From Amaranthus tricolor (Eukaryota; Streptophyta; Magnoliopsida; Caryophyllales; Amaranthaceae): 64,000 bases of DNA. Numbering within the stretch: position 1 is the stretch's first letter; each line of letters opens with the position of its first letter. The DNA is taken from NCBI RefSeq assembly GCF_026212465.1, contig NC_080058.1, positions 9,501,485 through 9,565,484 of the forward strand. The letters are read 5' to 3'. The notes below the pieces were generated by a model, which worked only from the letters and a program-made list of their open reading frames with translations, did no database searches and was not told where the DNA came from. A program made the translations under genes and the position numbers. This document shows, one piece after another, positions 1-12,218 of the stretch.

Positions 1-1292
1 ATACAATTATATTAAAATAAATATGTGTCTAAATTTAAAATAACTAAGAAATTGATTGTTTAAAAGTGAGTTTTAAAAATGGTCGCTTATGCTTAGTCAA
101 AGGTAAAATTCAAATCAAGCATGTCATCTTCGGTTAATGCTATTGTCGTCCGACAACCTAGCTAAAATGATTCTTATAACATTAATTAGCAAAAAACACG
201 ATTTGCCTGTGATTTCTAAATTCTTAAACTTCGTAGCTATTCTTAGCAAATGATTCTTAAGAAATTAAGGTTTGATTATAAAAGGTCGACATGCAATACG
301 AAGTTGTATTTTATTGTGTAATTATACAATATATGAGTTGCACTTGATCATACCAACGGATAATTGGATGAATTTCATCATTATGTATATTTTGGTAAAA
401 ATATATTTTAAGGTTGATTTTGACAAAATAAGTTATTTTAGATAACTTTTAACAAATGTTATATTTTCCAAATACTTTCTAAAAACTTTTATGTTTAATC
501 TTCTTGACTATTCGCAGTCATCAACCGAGCAGTTGAGGCTTTTATCAATTTTTTTGCAACAGTTTTTGATAAAGACATAACATTAGAAAAAATTGATTTT
601 AAAGGTTCCACGTTTACGTCGTTTGCTTTTAAAGGTTTCAACTTTATGTCATTTCTTTTGTTCCTTTTTATTTGTTCACTTTACCTTTTCATGTATTTTA
701 AAGCATACTTTGAGTCTCCATATCTCATAATATGCTTAATTAAAAAATTACAAAAATTATATATTAAAATTTTTTGTATCAAGACAAATGTAACAAGATC
801 CTACATGAATATATTTTTTATTGAATATATACTTAAAAAATCAAATTTAAATTACTCTCTCATATAGTGAAAAAACTTAAAATAGACAAACAAAAATGAA
901 TAGAGAGAGTTTCTTTTAAAGACTCCAATTTTATATGTTATTTGCTTTTATAGGTTTTTTGACCGTTAACCTGAACAACATGTCACCTAAAAAATTAACT
1001 CCTCAAAAAAGATATTAATTTTGTAAATCCACCAAAAACTTATAATTTCATTCCAAAATTTGCAATTTCTAATAAAAGAAATAATTCAAAAAAAAAACAA
1101 AATAAATAAAATTAATTTTGCCGGCATGTTATCCTATTTTCAACTACCGATATCTACCGCGTCATCTTGCCGCCAAACACTAGCCGAAGGCTGAAGCGAA
1201 CCTACGAACTGTCAAAACTCAAAACTCACACCCAAATTCGGAAAATACAAAACCAGCAAAATCTGAAATTTGAAAAATAAAGCCGGGGAATA
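1..1292. other. Upstream intergenic region of the Ppx/GppA gene
   Basis: This stretch is AT-rich with no convincing coding exon. The only open frame (646-867) is a low-complexity Leu/Ile/Phe run and is not credible as a gene. The last 150 bases or so are less AT-rich and should contain the promoter and 5' leader of the gene that starts at 1293, but no clear TATA box is visible close to it. Confidence 0.5.
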
Positions 1293-4200
1293 ATGGCGAT
1301 GGCATTTGAATCCAGAAACCTATTTGCAGCCATTGACATGGGAACAAACTCCTTCAAACTTCAAATTATCCACTTCGAACCTACCGTATCTAAACTCACC
1401 ACTCTCCAAACCCATTCTGAAGCTGTCGGGTTAGGGCGTAATCCATTGTCATCATCACAACCATTAATATCTCCTGATTCCCAGTTCCGGGCAATTGAAG
1501 TGCTATTGAAATTTCAGTCAATTTTGCGATCACAGAATGTGACTCGAATCAGGGTAGTTGGTACATCAGCCATTAGAGAGGCTAGCAATAGGGATATCTT
1601 TTTAAATGAGGTGAAGAAAAAGTTAGGTTTTGATTTTCATGTGAATATATTATCTGGTGTAGAAGAAGCTAGGTTAATTTATCTTGGGGTACTTCAATTT
1701 CTGCCTATTTATGATAAAAGGGTTTTAACATTGGATATTGGAGGTGGGTCTACTGAATTTGTTGTTGGAAATTATGGTAGGGTTCTTTTTGCTGATTCAA
1801 TAAGATTAGGTCATTTGACATTGACCCAGAAATTTGGGGAGAATGATTTAGTTGGATTGAAGGGTTATATTCGTGAGGTCATTGAAGCATCTGGGTTGGT
1901 TGGGAAGGTTAAAAATTTGGGTTTTGAGGTTGCAGTTGGATCATCTGGGACGATTTTGGCAATTGAGAAGGCGATATGGAGTGATTATGGAAGTGGTGGC
2001 GAAAAGAGGGAGGTTTTGAAGAATTGTGGACGGAGCAGGAGGAAGAATTGGTGGTTTAGTTGGGAAGAATTGAAGGGTCTTGTAGAGGGACTGTGTGGGG
2101 TTAGGGCTAGGTTTAGTCAAAATGAGAAAGCTAAGAGAGATGAGTTTTTTGGTAAAAGGTCTGAGTTCATTGTGGCGGGAGCGGTCCTTTTGGATGAAAT
2201 ACTAGAGTTGTTTGGGATCAATGAGATGATGGTTTCTGGTTACGCATTGGGCGAGGGTGTGGTGGCAGAAAATGTTTCGGAGGATTGTCTGGGCTCTAAT
2301 TTGTATGTCAATGAGGCATGGAAATCCGTTAAGAGGCTTGCCATGAGGTTTAATGGAAAAGATAGGATGAAAAATTGTGCAGAGTGTTTGGCTATTGCTA
2401 AGGTGTTACTGGTTGGAGTTCCATGGAACTGCAATTGAGTATCAATTTTAGTTTGCATATTTGCTAATGATGGTTTTTTGTTGAATGATTTGGCAGGTGA
2501 TATTTAGAGGTTTGAGGAAGAACAAGAAGTTTGTAGACGATCGTTTTGCTGTTGATATTTGTCTGAATGATAAGGATCTCGAGTATCTTGAAGCTGCTTG
2601 CATGCTTCACAATGTTGGTCTCTATTTTGGGAAAAAGGGCTACCATAAGCGATCCTATAGTATTGTCATGGTGTGATATCTGCCTTATATTAGTTAAATT
2701 TCTTTGCTATGATACTCCCTCAATTTGGAAATGATCATTTCATATACTGTTTTTCCTGTGTCTTATATTATAAGTTTGTTGTCATTGGATTTTATATAAT
2801 ACTCCCCATCCCTTTTAAATTGAATGACAGAGAGTGGATGAGCGAGATTTTCAAGCATGAAAAATATTTCTTGATGAATAGGGTTTTTGGAATACTTATC
2901 AAGTAGTGTTTTGTCAAGATTATCAAGTGTTAGGTTTATAGACATTTTGATTTTTAGGAATGAAATAACTTTTGATTTTCCTTTTAGCTAGAACATGTTG
3001 CTGCTGTTGCACATATTGTGTCACATCAGTGGCAAGGTAGCATTTTGATTCAGATAGTATGTGGTTTTTCCAACGAGGAGGAAACTGTTGTTTTGTGTTG
3101 CTTATGATGTATTGTACTATGCACCAATGATCAGGTGGGCTGGTGCTAGTTTTCGCGGGGGGTGGGGGGTGTGGAGGAGGGGGGAGGAAGTGAGTTTTCC
3201 ATCAGCAAAGTTCTTGTTAGAGTAGGCTACCGAATGCGGAAGTGTGGGCCTAAAGGTGGCACGAAAGGTTAATGACCATGGCTTGAAGGTGCACTAATGA
3301 ACCATGGTTATATGCAAGTATTAACGTGATTTAAGCAATAAAAGTATAGCAAATATTAACACTAAGATTTAATTTGGTTCACCATTAATGAGGCTACATG
3401 CACCATCCTAGGCTAGTGTATCATTATGTGTTTATAGGATAAAGGAGCTTGAAAGCTCATTACAACAGTGAAGGAATTACATCAATAGAGAGTAGTGTGT
3501 GAGCTGTACATTTGAGTAAAGAATTAATTAGAGTGTGGTAAGGATAAAGAATGGGAGGCTCAAGCATGTAACTTGGCTCTTTAAAATACTACATACAACA
3601 AATACACATATATATAAGCAAAGGGGGACACATGGGACAGCATTTGAAAACCAGCAAGTAGCAGCAAGTGAAGCTGGCAGCCGCTCGACCCTCTGCTCGA
3701 TCAAGCCACCTGGTAGAGCAAGGAGCAGGCATGCTTCTGACGCTTTTCCAGCTTGTTTGCACAGCCCTCTAGGTCCCCTATGGTCTTCCCTATGCTTCCA
3801 TAGCTTGATGTAGCTGGTTGTGTACTACATTTCCTTATTTATAAATGACAAACCCATGTGCCACACTCCATACACTTGTTTTATGCACACAATGAGAGTT
3901 TGTTCTACTTCATGACTTAGAGTGTCCTTTACCACTCATAATAATACATGCTTAAGGTCTAGTAATCATACTTTGTTACTTCTAACCTTTAAGACTAAAC
4001 TATTCTACACAAGACTCAAGTCACAAACTCTTTCGGTTCTTTGTACGTCATGTATACTTGGGAGACAATGACACTTACAGGTAATCAATATCAAATAGTA
4101 GTATTGGGAATGAGTTTTAGTTTTGATTTTCATAAAACATTTCCATGGTAATTGAGCTGTCACCCTTAACCATGTGTTTTCTTTTTTCATAAATTTCACA

Positions 4201-6074
4201 AATTATGCGCACTTCTTATTTATGTGAAGTTATACATGACGTTTGCTACCAAGGGCCAATCGAAAATAACCTCTTTGTTAAATTTCATCATTAATAAGTA
4301 TAAGGGTGCGTACATCCGACCCTCTCAAACCCCGCTCTAGGTGGGAGCCACTTAATGGCATTGGGGTGATGGAATGCAATAATTTTCCTTTACCACTTAA
4401 TACCGCAATTTCAAGTGGTAATGAATTAGAATGAATTACAATTTTTTAGTTAAACAAGATCATAAGCCTTGCGCAATAGTTTTTCTTGGTAAATTACAAT
4501 TTTTATAACCATTACCATTTAACACCAACAACCAAATGGGTCATTTAGTCGTTATGGTAGTCTTTGTGAATAATTTAATGAAAATTGCACAACTTCAGTC
4601 AGGAATGGTGTAGTTACTGTTAACATTAAGGCTTCATCATTCCAATTTATTGTTATGTTGGTGCTACATGATTTTTTATCTTAACCTAGAAATTTAGCTT
4701 TTAAATTTGCCATTTACTGTTGAACTTATTCCTTAAATGGAATTCTGTGGCAGGAACAGAGTGAACTTGATGGTTACTCTATTGTGGAGAATCAGGTAAT
4801 TCTATATGTTATCGATAAGAATCTTTGTTCATTAAACCGTTGCTTCTTCCTGTCATTGCTATTTTTAATTTTACAGTTGATAGCTCAACTTGCTAGATAT
4901 CACCGAAAGAAGTTCCCTAACATTGAATTGATTTCTCTCCAAGGAGTCTCTAAGGAGGTATCATATTGTACTATTTCCAGTTAAAGTATTCTTTTTACAT
5001 ATCTTTAAAGGTGCAGTAAAATGATTGTCTGTGTGGGATTTGGACATGATCAGAAATTTGGAATTATTTGCTCCATTCTACGCATATCAGTCATCATCCA
5101 GAAACACACTCAATTGGAACTCAGAGAAATCAGTTTTGACGATTCTAGCGAAGGTTTTGTCTTGGTAAGACAGAAACATTACAGAAATTTGGCCTTCTGT
5201 TTATTCAACTTTGAATTTATGGTTTGATGTAGAAGACATTAATAATCCATTACCCAAATGCCATAAAATGGTTCCCACTTATGTGGGGTTTTGAGGATTG
5301 GATATACGCAACCTTATCCTTGTTAGTGATAACAAAAAAATTGTTTTTTATTGACCCTTGATATTAAATATCATCTGACTTCACATAAATAAAAAGTGCA
5401 CATGAGTTAATTAGTCATTTTAATATAATTCATTATAATCCGAAACCAAGAACAATTTTTGGGTTCATCGAAATAAGGGACAAAAGTTACGTCTAGAAGT
5501 TCTAAAAATTCAATGGTTAGTGCTATGAATTGAGATGGTGAATTGTTGATGAAACAAAACTGAAGATTGCGTTAATGGTTTTCTACTAAAAAACACACAA
5601 GATAAAGATAGGATCAAGCATTCAAGAGGCTTGAAATCTCTCCCAAGAAAGCTAAAAACGTAAACAAAACAATTCTATAGGCCAATTCCCTTTCTCCCCT
5701 CTTTTTCTCTATCTGCAATTTATAACGCTGTATGCTCCATTTCTCAAACGAGGTGTTAAGCACCAGCCAATCCTAACAAGCTCTAATTGAATTCCTACTG
5801 TATGCTCATATAGTTGAATCCTTACATTTTTATGTTTTTATTTGCAGTTTTTCGTAATGAAAGGAGGCCAGCCTATGCTTCTGGAACCAGAGATGCTATT
5901 ATTAGCCAAGGACTTAGAGGGAAAAATAGCGATAGAAGCAAAGCTTTTTGAAGCGGTACATATTGTTGCCTTTTGAATTGAGAAAACACTTCATGTCACA
6001 TTGTTGTAATTTTCATATTTTGTCTTCAGGTCTTCCATCAGAAGTTATTGGTTGTAACTCATATGGGATGTTAA
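1293..6074 (+). CDS. Ppx/GppA-family exopolyphosphatase-like phosphatase, 7 exons, 556 aa
   Basis: Exons joined at GT-AG sites, all phase 0: 1293-2402, 2497-2670, 4754-4795, 4877-4957, 5054-5164, 5848-5955, 6030-6074. The family (ASKHA fold) hydrolyses polyphosphate or pppGpp. Visible motifs are the phosphate-1 loop IDMGTNSFK (about residues 14-22), GTSAIREA (90-97), SGVEEAR (121-127), the phosphate-2 loop LDIGGGST (147-154) and VGSSGT (215-220). Exons 2-4 encode an HD-like C-terminal half with LEAACMLHNVG (about 401-411), a GYHKRSY stretch and ARYHRKKFP (about 448-456). The HD metal-binding Asp appears replaced (HN), so this half may be regulatory. The last exon, VFHQKLLVVTHMGC, fits the family's usual C-terminus. 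The start is the first in-frame ATG; Met3 is an alternative. Introns 2 and 5 hold repeats. The substrate in plants is an inference. Confidence 0.9.
3290..4050. repeat. LTR-like fragment with GCTCGA motifs, in Ppx intron 2
   Basis: No protein is encoded. The block has the look of a plant LTR: a TTTGGTTCACCATTAATGAG-type stretch near 3370, a GC-richer core with GCTCGACC and GCTCGATC (3690-3715), and an AT-rich tail. The same GCTCGA-type core occurs in the LTR-like insertion at 31.1-31.9 kb. Neither end can be placed exactly. Confidence 0.35.
4190..4375 (+). repeat. SINE-like interspersed repeat, copy A
   Basis: Shares an ordered set of blocks with the copies at 5.3, 7.3 and 55.5 kb: CACTTCTTATTTATGTGAAG, GTTTGCTACCAAGGG, CAATC-GAAA, CCTCTTTGTTA, GTGCGTACATCCGACCCTCT, AGGTGGGAGCCACTTAATGG and GCATTGGGGTGATGG. 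The 3' module resembles plant Au-type SINE and LINE tails (GGTAAGGTTGCGTACAT). It lies sense in Ppx intron 2. I could not define target duplications. Confidence 0.6.
5248..5445 (-). repeat. SINE-like interspersed repeat, copy B
   Basis: Reverse-oriented copy of the same family in Ppx intron 5. In plus-strand order it reads TGGTTCCCACTTATGTGGGG, ATACGCAACCTTATCCTTGT, TTGACCCTTGATATTAAATA and CTTCACATAAATAAAAAGTG. It is the most diverged of the four fuller copies. Similarity to copy C continues past the GTGCACATG box into a further 50 bases or so (CATTATAATCCGAAACCAAG), so the family is longer than the conserved core. Confidence 0.6.
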
Positions 6075-7205
6075 AGACCTCCGCGAGACATCAATGCGCA
6101 TGTTATGTGTGAATCAGTTAGTGATGGGCGGATCTTGGGTATGATGTATAATTTGTGTATTAATAATCGTTTTAATTATTTGGCTAATGTCCTAATTGCT
6201 ACAATTTGTATTAAAATGGTCAGCTTTTAGCAGAAGTGTCTCTGTAATCCTTTCGGAGTTGAAGACGAGAAGTTATGAAGCTCAAAGAATTTAAATATTT
6301 TCCGTGTCATGAAGGCTGCTAACTGGTACGTATTATTTTTCCCTCATCCTTTTTAGTGAAAAATGAAAAGGATTACAAAGACTAGGCTGTTCACTTCTAT
6401 GCTTTATTATTTCAGCTTTAGTAATGTTTTCTTTTTGTTTAGTTCTCATCAGTATTTTCGAATTTAAAAATCTCAAAATTAAAAATAATACAATTTATGG
6501 AATTCATATGTACACTATGCTTTGTTTATTTTAGCTTTAGTAATACCTTGTGTTTAGTCCATCGGTATTTTCTAAGGGGGAAAAGGAAAATGTTTCTGTT
6601 ACAGAGTCTCCCATTCCAAATCTTTTTAAGCCACCCCTTACATATGTTGTCAGGGAAGATTACCTTTACCGTTTAGTCTTTTAGATTGATGTTCCTGTGG
6701 GTTTTGAACTTTCGATTACTACAAATTATATGATTTGCCTTTTTTATTGGTATTGTTATGTAATGGTTATAATTGATATCAATCATAAGTCTTCCCCCTG
6801 CCATATTCCTGGTACTAAGGTACTACGGTCTATGTGAGCTGCTTGATTAGTAACATGAACTGCTTAACTTGACGTCTTGACCTGAAACTCCATATGGGGC
6901 AACACAGCCTGGCTTCTACAGGAAAGACCCCACCCCCAAATTGCCTCTAGTAGGTTTGATCCAAGATGTAAGCTAATACCACTATACCGTGCCATCCTTG
7001 ATGGAACTGCTTATCATATGATTTAGCATAGTTTTCTAAATAATGACAAACAGTGTGGGTGTTGCATATATTCTTGCAGCAAATGAACTTATATATCAAG
7101 CTTTATATCTTGATATCCTACATACCCATATGAGTATATGACCTTGTCCAATGAGGGTTCTCAGATTAGGATATGACATTTGGACATTTACAACGTATAC
7201 AGTAC
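6075..7205. other. Ppx 3' flank, no gene seen
   Basis: The stop codon ends at 6074 and the following few hundred bases probably include the 3' UTR. After that the sequence is AT-rich. A short stretch near 6880-7000 (GTTTGATCCAAGATGTAAGC and AATACCACTATACCGTGCC) has the style of a plant repeat, but I cannot place it in a family. No open frame with recognisable protein content is present. Confidence 0.4.
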
Positions 7206-7440
7206 CTGGCACAGTATACACCACTCCATTAGCCCAATAAGTGGCTCCCACCTAGAGTGGGGTTTGAGAGGGTCGTATGTACGCAACCTTACTCTTGTTA
7301 ATGATAAAGTAACAAAGATGTTTCTGATTGACCCTTGGTAGCAAACATCATGTGCAGCTTCACATAAATAAGGAGTGCACATGGTTAATGGTCATTTTAC
7401 CATAGTCCATTATTATATGAAACCAAAAAACTATAAGATG
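7206..7440 (-). repeat. SINE-like interspersed repeat, copy C
   Basis: The best-preserved copy of the family. On the minus strand it reads CACTCCTTATTTATGTGAAG, GCACATGATGTTTGCTACCA, AGGGTCAATCAGAAACATC, AAGAGTAAGGTTGCGTACAT, ACGACCCTCTCAAACCCCAC and TAGGTGGGAGCCACTTATTG. It lies downstream of the Ppx gene. No tRNA-like A and B boxes are clear, so SINE is a structural guess; it could also be the tail of a longer LINE. Confidence 0.6.
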
Positions 7441-8990
7441 AGTGTGCTGAAGTTTGATGATGCATCAAATTGACATTCAGTGATCAAAACATGGTAGCAT
7501 GTTTTATCTTCAACAGCTTCATCAGTCTTCACTGGTAAGTCATCCCTTTCAGCGACTTTTATGCCTAACGCTTTTAGCTGGATTAGGATTTTGTGTACTG
7601 ATAATGTGACCTAAATTATGCATGTTTGAAAACCGAGTTGCTGTTTCTTTGAGTTTGATGAATCATTCATCGAATTTGTTTGGGGTATTATCTTTCATGC
7701 TTGCTGTTCATTCATGACTTCTACTTGGATACAGGGTGAATACATATTCCTTCTCAGGGACACGAAGCGAAAATGGAGCAATTATTGGCAAATACAAAGA
7801 ACAAATTCATCACTAGCTTGCAGAATAGAGTTTTAAGAAGGCCTAAGGGCTCACATATGCCTTGTTTTGTGTCAAAAATAGCAATTGCAATGAGCAGTGT
7901 AGTTCAACCTCAAGTCAACATCATGAGTATATATAAAAGTGTGCTCAAGTAGAGAACTTCTAGGTATTTACTTTAAGCAAGGAGTGCCGTTGCCTAGGAT
8001 CCAATAGCCCATTAATATAGGGAGCCTAATTTTTTTGTAATTCGTCAATAGCCCATTAATATAGGGAGCCTAATTTTATTGTAATTCGTGAGTTTATAGT
8101 AGATATTTTTAAAAAGAAGTCATGTTTGAAAGTGGAGGAAGAAGATGAATCTCAAAAAAATAATTTATTTCAATTTAAAGGGATTTATTTGTATTATTTT
8201 TTTGAAGTACTTAGTAAAGATAAGAATCGATCTTCTATAAGGAGGGTCTATATCTATTATTTTGCATAGGGCTCATAAAATATCAGGAACGACACTAGAA
8301 ATACACCATCCATGGAATCAACGATTTTAGAGACCGGACATGTTTGCTAAGTTTGGAAGTTTCTAATTTTAGAAAGCTAATATTTTTAGTAAGATTTTAA
8401 TTTTATCAAGAGTTTGTTTTTCTAATCTTGTTTATAATTATCGTTGTCTTTTTTATTGTGTCATCACTTTTTTTATATAAACTTTTCAAATATGCCTTCC
8501 TCTCTTGAAAATTCTCTTAACTTTCTTCTCTGTCTAAAATTGAATAAATTTTTCACTCAGACTTTCATTTCTTGCAATTGGAGCAATGGGATACAACATT
8601 TAACTACGTAAGCTATGTCTATAAATACTTTATATCATTATTCGTATTTTTTTTCAAAAAGGAAAACAAGGCAAGTTGTACAAATTGCGCCACTTGGCTT
8701 AGGTCAAGTTGTACATTTCATGTGGCTTTTCCTAGTTCTTTTATAATTATGATTTATTATTGTTAATTATTTTTGAATTAACTATTTGTTTGATTATTGA
8801 CTTAGTTATTTATTATATTAGTTTAATTATATGTTTAATCATTTGATTTGTTGAATATAATTATACGTTTAAATATTCGTTTAAGATTTAATATAATTTA
8901 AGATTTATTTTAAATTTATGTTTAATTATGTAGAAATATGGTTTGTAATTAAATATTCATAATAGAGGGAAAAATACTATATAGAGGTTA
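7441..8990. other. Gene-free AT-rich stretch with a 44-bp tandem duplication
   Basis: No convincing coding region. A 44-bp unit starting CAATAGCCCATTAATATAGG occurs twice head to tail at 8002-8045 and 8046-8089, differing by single-base changes. From 8750 to 8960 the sequence is simple AT-rich DNA with recurring TTAATTAT and GTTTAAT words. Confidence 0.5.
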
Positions 8991-8999
8991 ATTGTTTTG

Positions 9000-9862
9000 G
9001 AGTAGTACTAGGCATGTTAAAAGCGACTCTTTTAATCCGGAGAGGTGTTATTGGGTTTACGCGTCATGCTAGGCATAAGCAAACGCTAGAGGGAGTTAGG
9101 CACAATGGACTAGTATCTTAGAATGGGAACATACTCCTCGGGGTCAACAAATGATGAGGATAGGCGTAGTGAGTTTGAGATACTACTCCCAAACATTCTA
9201 TGGGACAACTTATTAATTGAATTGACTTGTGGTTCTAATAGGTATGTTTGTTGACAACCATTAAGATGTAACTCATAGAATTAAGTGTAGGTAACAAAAA
9301 TAGAGAGCAACAACTAGAATATTATGTGAACGAGGTGTGCCCTTAATGTTTAAGGGAAAGTTTTATCAAAGAACCATTAGAGCCATGTTACTATGTGGAT
9401 CATAATGTTGGGCTTCTAGAAATAATCATAGGTTAAAGGTGGGAGTTGAAAAATGCAAATATTTCGATGGATAAGTAAGCATACCTTGAAGGATAGAATT
9501 TAAAATGAAGATATCATAAAGGATTTAGAAATCGCAAATATTGAGAAAATGATGAAAAATAATTGTTTAATATGGTTTGAGCATGTGCATAGACGGGGTA
9601 TTGATCAAGTTGTAAGTAAGATAAAAAGTTTGAACTTTGAAGACCTAAAAAGAGGGTGAGAAAGGCCAAATATGACTTGAAAGACATAAGTGGAAAATGA
9701 TATGAAGAATCTAGACTTACAAATTGAGATGACAAGAAATCAAAATGAATGTAGAAGAAGAATCCTTGTAGGCGACATTGAAATTGATATATTGATTCAC
9801 ATAGCCAATCCCAATCTTTTAGGATTAAGGCTTTAGCCTTGTAGTTGTTGTTGTTGTTGTTT
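9000..9862 (+). mobile_element. RTE-type LINE, truncated 3' end with TTG tail
   Basis: Fragmentary translation follows the C-terminus of plant RTE-clade LINE polyproteins. Recognisable pieces are a CGS.CWAS-like stretch (about 9405), FRWISKHTLKDRI with NEDI (about 9460-9515), IEKMMKNNCLIWFEHVHRR (about 9540-9595) and ENDMKNLDLQIE (about 9695-9730), with frameshifts and stops between them. It ends in (TTG)n at about 9843-9862, the usual tail of this clade. The 5' part of the LINE is missing. It lies directly upstream of the Copia element. Confidence 0.65.
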
Positions 9863-9998
9863 GTGTTCCTAAATAATGAAGGAATATTTAGCCAGTGATT
9901 AGAATAGTCTCAACTAATAGGCGTGTAGTCGAAGTCATTTAGCAAGTTTATTACATAATAGGAGTTGGATTCTTCATTCTCTATTTAAAGGTCTCTCC

Positions 9999-10185
9999 TA
10001 ATAGAATAGAATATTGTGTATATCTTATAAATCTTTATATTTTGGTAATTATTTTGTTATTAGCTAGTTTTCTTACTCTCTAAGATTACCCTTGTAGCTA
10101 GTTTCCTTACTCTCCAAGATTACTCTTGTATTTATTCTCTCATTTTGAAATGAAATGACAACCAATTATTCTACCAATTCTATCA
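9999..10185 (+). repeat. 5' LTR of the Copia element (187 bp)
   Basis: It pairs with 13682-13868 at 180 of 187 positions by eye. The termini are TAATAG (TGATAG in the other LTR) and CTATCA, an inverted hexamer. A 34-bp unit beginning TAGCTAGTTT is tandemly duplicated within it (10061-10094 and 10095-10128). The flanking TCTCC (9994-9998) matches TCTCT after the 3' LTR at 4 of 5 bases, consistent with a 5-bp target duplication. Confidence 0.9.
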
Positions 10186-10200
10186 TGGTATCAAGAGCTT
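10186..10200 (+). other. Copia primer-binding site
   Basis: TGGTATCAAGAGCTT follows the 5' LTR end directly and resembles the usual plant TGGTATCAGAGC site complementary to the 3' end of initiator tRNA-Met, with one inserted A. Confidence 0.85.
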
Positions 10201-10302
10201 AGGTTCTTTTTCCTCTCTTCAACCCTTTTTATTTTCTTCCTTGCTCCCCAAGACAACCGTTCCCCACCCTTACCGCCGCCCCCCCTCTCTCTTGCGTCTT
10301 CC

Positions 10303-11258
10303 ATGGCATCTCCTAAAATTCATCCCATCACCAACTCCTCTACGGGTATCCTTGGGCCTTGTCCAGCCCATAATTTCTTTACCGGGTCATCTTTCTCGTC
10401 GGACTACTTTCCGACGAATATCAATCAAGCTATGCATACTCTCTCTTTGTCCTCTCCAGATGAACATTTCTACATGGATACCAGTGCTACTTTCCATATG
10501 ACTCACTCTCAAGGTAATTTTCTTAAGTATTTTCCATTGAAGCATCATCATAATAATCACATAATTGTTGGTAATGGTAATATGATTCCCGTTCAAGGTC
10601 ATGGTGATTTACCCATTTCTCCCTCTAATCCTTTCCTTACTCTCAAAAATGTCTTACATGCCCCTAAACACATTAAAAATCTTATCTCTGCTCGTAAGTT
10701 TACTCGTGATAATAAAGTTTTTGTTGATTTTGATCCTTTTGGTTTTTCTGTGAAAGAATTGGGCATAGGGAATATCCTCTTACGGTCTAATAGCACTGGT
10801 AATCTTTGTCATTTCCATTCAACATATGGAGCTACCATCCCCTCCTCTCCACATTCGGCTTTTTTATCTTCTAATATTTGGCATTCCCATTTAGCTCATT
10901 CGGGAAATGACATTTTACATTCCTTATATTCTTCTAATTCTATCCAATGTAATAAAACTCCATCTTTTGTGTTTCATTCTTGTCCTTTTGGTAAACATGT
11001 TAGATTACCTTTTGTTAATTCTCAATTGGTGAGTACTAAACCTTTTGATATTATTCATAATGATGTATGGTCTTCTACTGTTTCAAGCCCTTCGAGATAC
11101 AAATACTATGTCCTCTTTCTTGATCATTATATAAATTCTTTGTGGACTTTTCCGTTATTTCACAAGTCTCAAGTGTATGATATTTTTGTGCAATTTAACA
11201 CCTTTGTCAATACTCAATTTGAGCTTAATATCAAATCTTTTCAATGTGATCACGGGTG
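10303..11258 (+). pseudogene. Copia pol remnant: protease, GAG-pre-integrase, integrase N-half
   Basis: The open frame of 318 codons begins MASPKIHPIT. It contains an aspartic-protease site (DTSATFHMT, family pattern DTGATxHM), a GAG-pre-integrase zinc region (WHSHLAHSG, then HSCPFGKHVRLPF with one Cys replaced) and the start of the integrase core (HNDVWSS, FLDHYINSLWTFPLF, CDHG). The frame breaks right after CDHG. The rest of the integrase (SCPQTSY, then GKSERKIHTINNIIH) continues in another frame at 11258-11590 with a stop in place of Gln. Confidence 0.85.
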
Positions 11259-11552
11259 AATTTGATAATAAAATTTTGCACCAATTTTGTGCTACTCGGG
11301 GTATCTCTCTTCGTTTCTCTTGCCCCCAAACTTCATACTAAAATGGAAAATCTGAAAGAAAAATTCACACAATAAATAATATCATTCATACATTATTGTG
11401 TCATGTATCCCTTCCCTCTTATTTTTGGCCCCACGACTTGAATACCGCTACTTATCTCCTAAACATTCTCCCCTCCAAGTTACTTGGTCATTTGACTCCT
11501 ACTCACTTGCTTTACTATAAATCTCCCACATATACGTATCTTCGGGTTTTGG

Positions 11553-12218
11553 GTGTTTATATTTTCCTCTTATCTCTTCCAAAAAATTCATAAATTACAA
11601 ACTCGTTCATCTCCATGTGTCTTTTTGGGATATCCATCTATGCATCGTGGTTACAAGTACTATGATCTCTACTCTCATAAGATTATTCTCTCCCGCCATG
11701 TCCTTTTTGACGAAGCCTCCTTTCCTTTTTCTTGGTCCTCACAATCCTCTCCTAGAGAATATGATTTTTTAGATGATCCCAATCATTATTTTTTCCTTCA
11801 ACAATTTCAGCCCAACAGCAGCAACCCATCTCCTAACCCCCTCCCCTTATTTACTAGGCCTCGTCTCCCTATTAGCCCAACAACAACTTCCCAGAATACA
11901 AACCCTCCCCCACTAACTCAGAACACTAGGCCCAACCCAGTTAGCCACCCTCCAGCTCCTATTTCCCCATCACAAACCCCATCCTCTAGCCCACTTTCTT
12001 CCTTAAATCTCCCCTCATCACCAATTTCTCCTTCTATGCTCGGAATGACTAGGCGTAGTAAGCATGACATTTTCAAGCCCAATCCCAAATACACTTCTCA
12101 CGCCTTTTCTATCTCCTTCTATCCTAATCCCGAAAATCCTATCCATGTCCTCCGTGACCCTAACTGGAAACAAGCCATGAAGGATGAATTTGATGCTTTA
12201 ATTGAGAATAATACTTGA
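11553..12218 (+). pseudogene. Copia pol remnant: integrase C-terminal tail and linker to RT
   Basis: The FLGYPSMHRGYKYYDL stretch and SRHVLFDEASFPF are the conserved post-integrase motif. They are followed by a Pro/Ser/Thr-rich linker and NWKQAMKDEFDALIENNT, the entrance to the reverse transcriptase. The frame ends at a TGA where the family has Trp. Confidence 0.85.

Larger units (their letters stand above)
2671..4753. other. Intron 2 of the Ppx/GppA gene, repeat-filled
   Basis: This 2.1-kb intron separates the exon ending SYSIVM from the 42-nt exon beginning EQSELDGYS. It starts with two Stowaway-like CTCCCTC/CTCCCCA stretches (about 2715 and 2803), followed by an LTR-like fragment (about 3290-4050) and a SINE-like copy (about 4190-4375). 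A peptide-like stretch at 2990-3035 has an AG before it but does not fit the family, so it is left out of the gene model. Confidence 0.6.

Noticed and set aside
2990..3035. Possible extra Ppx exon (EHVAAVAHIVSHQWQ)
   Set aside because: No matching segment is expected in the family, and exon 2 already joins exon 3 in phase with the expected SY-I...GY pattern.
10241..10501. Separate 86-codon open frame at the Copia 5' end
   Set aside because: It overlaps the pol frame that carries the DTSATFHMT protease motif and has no recognisable content.
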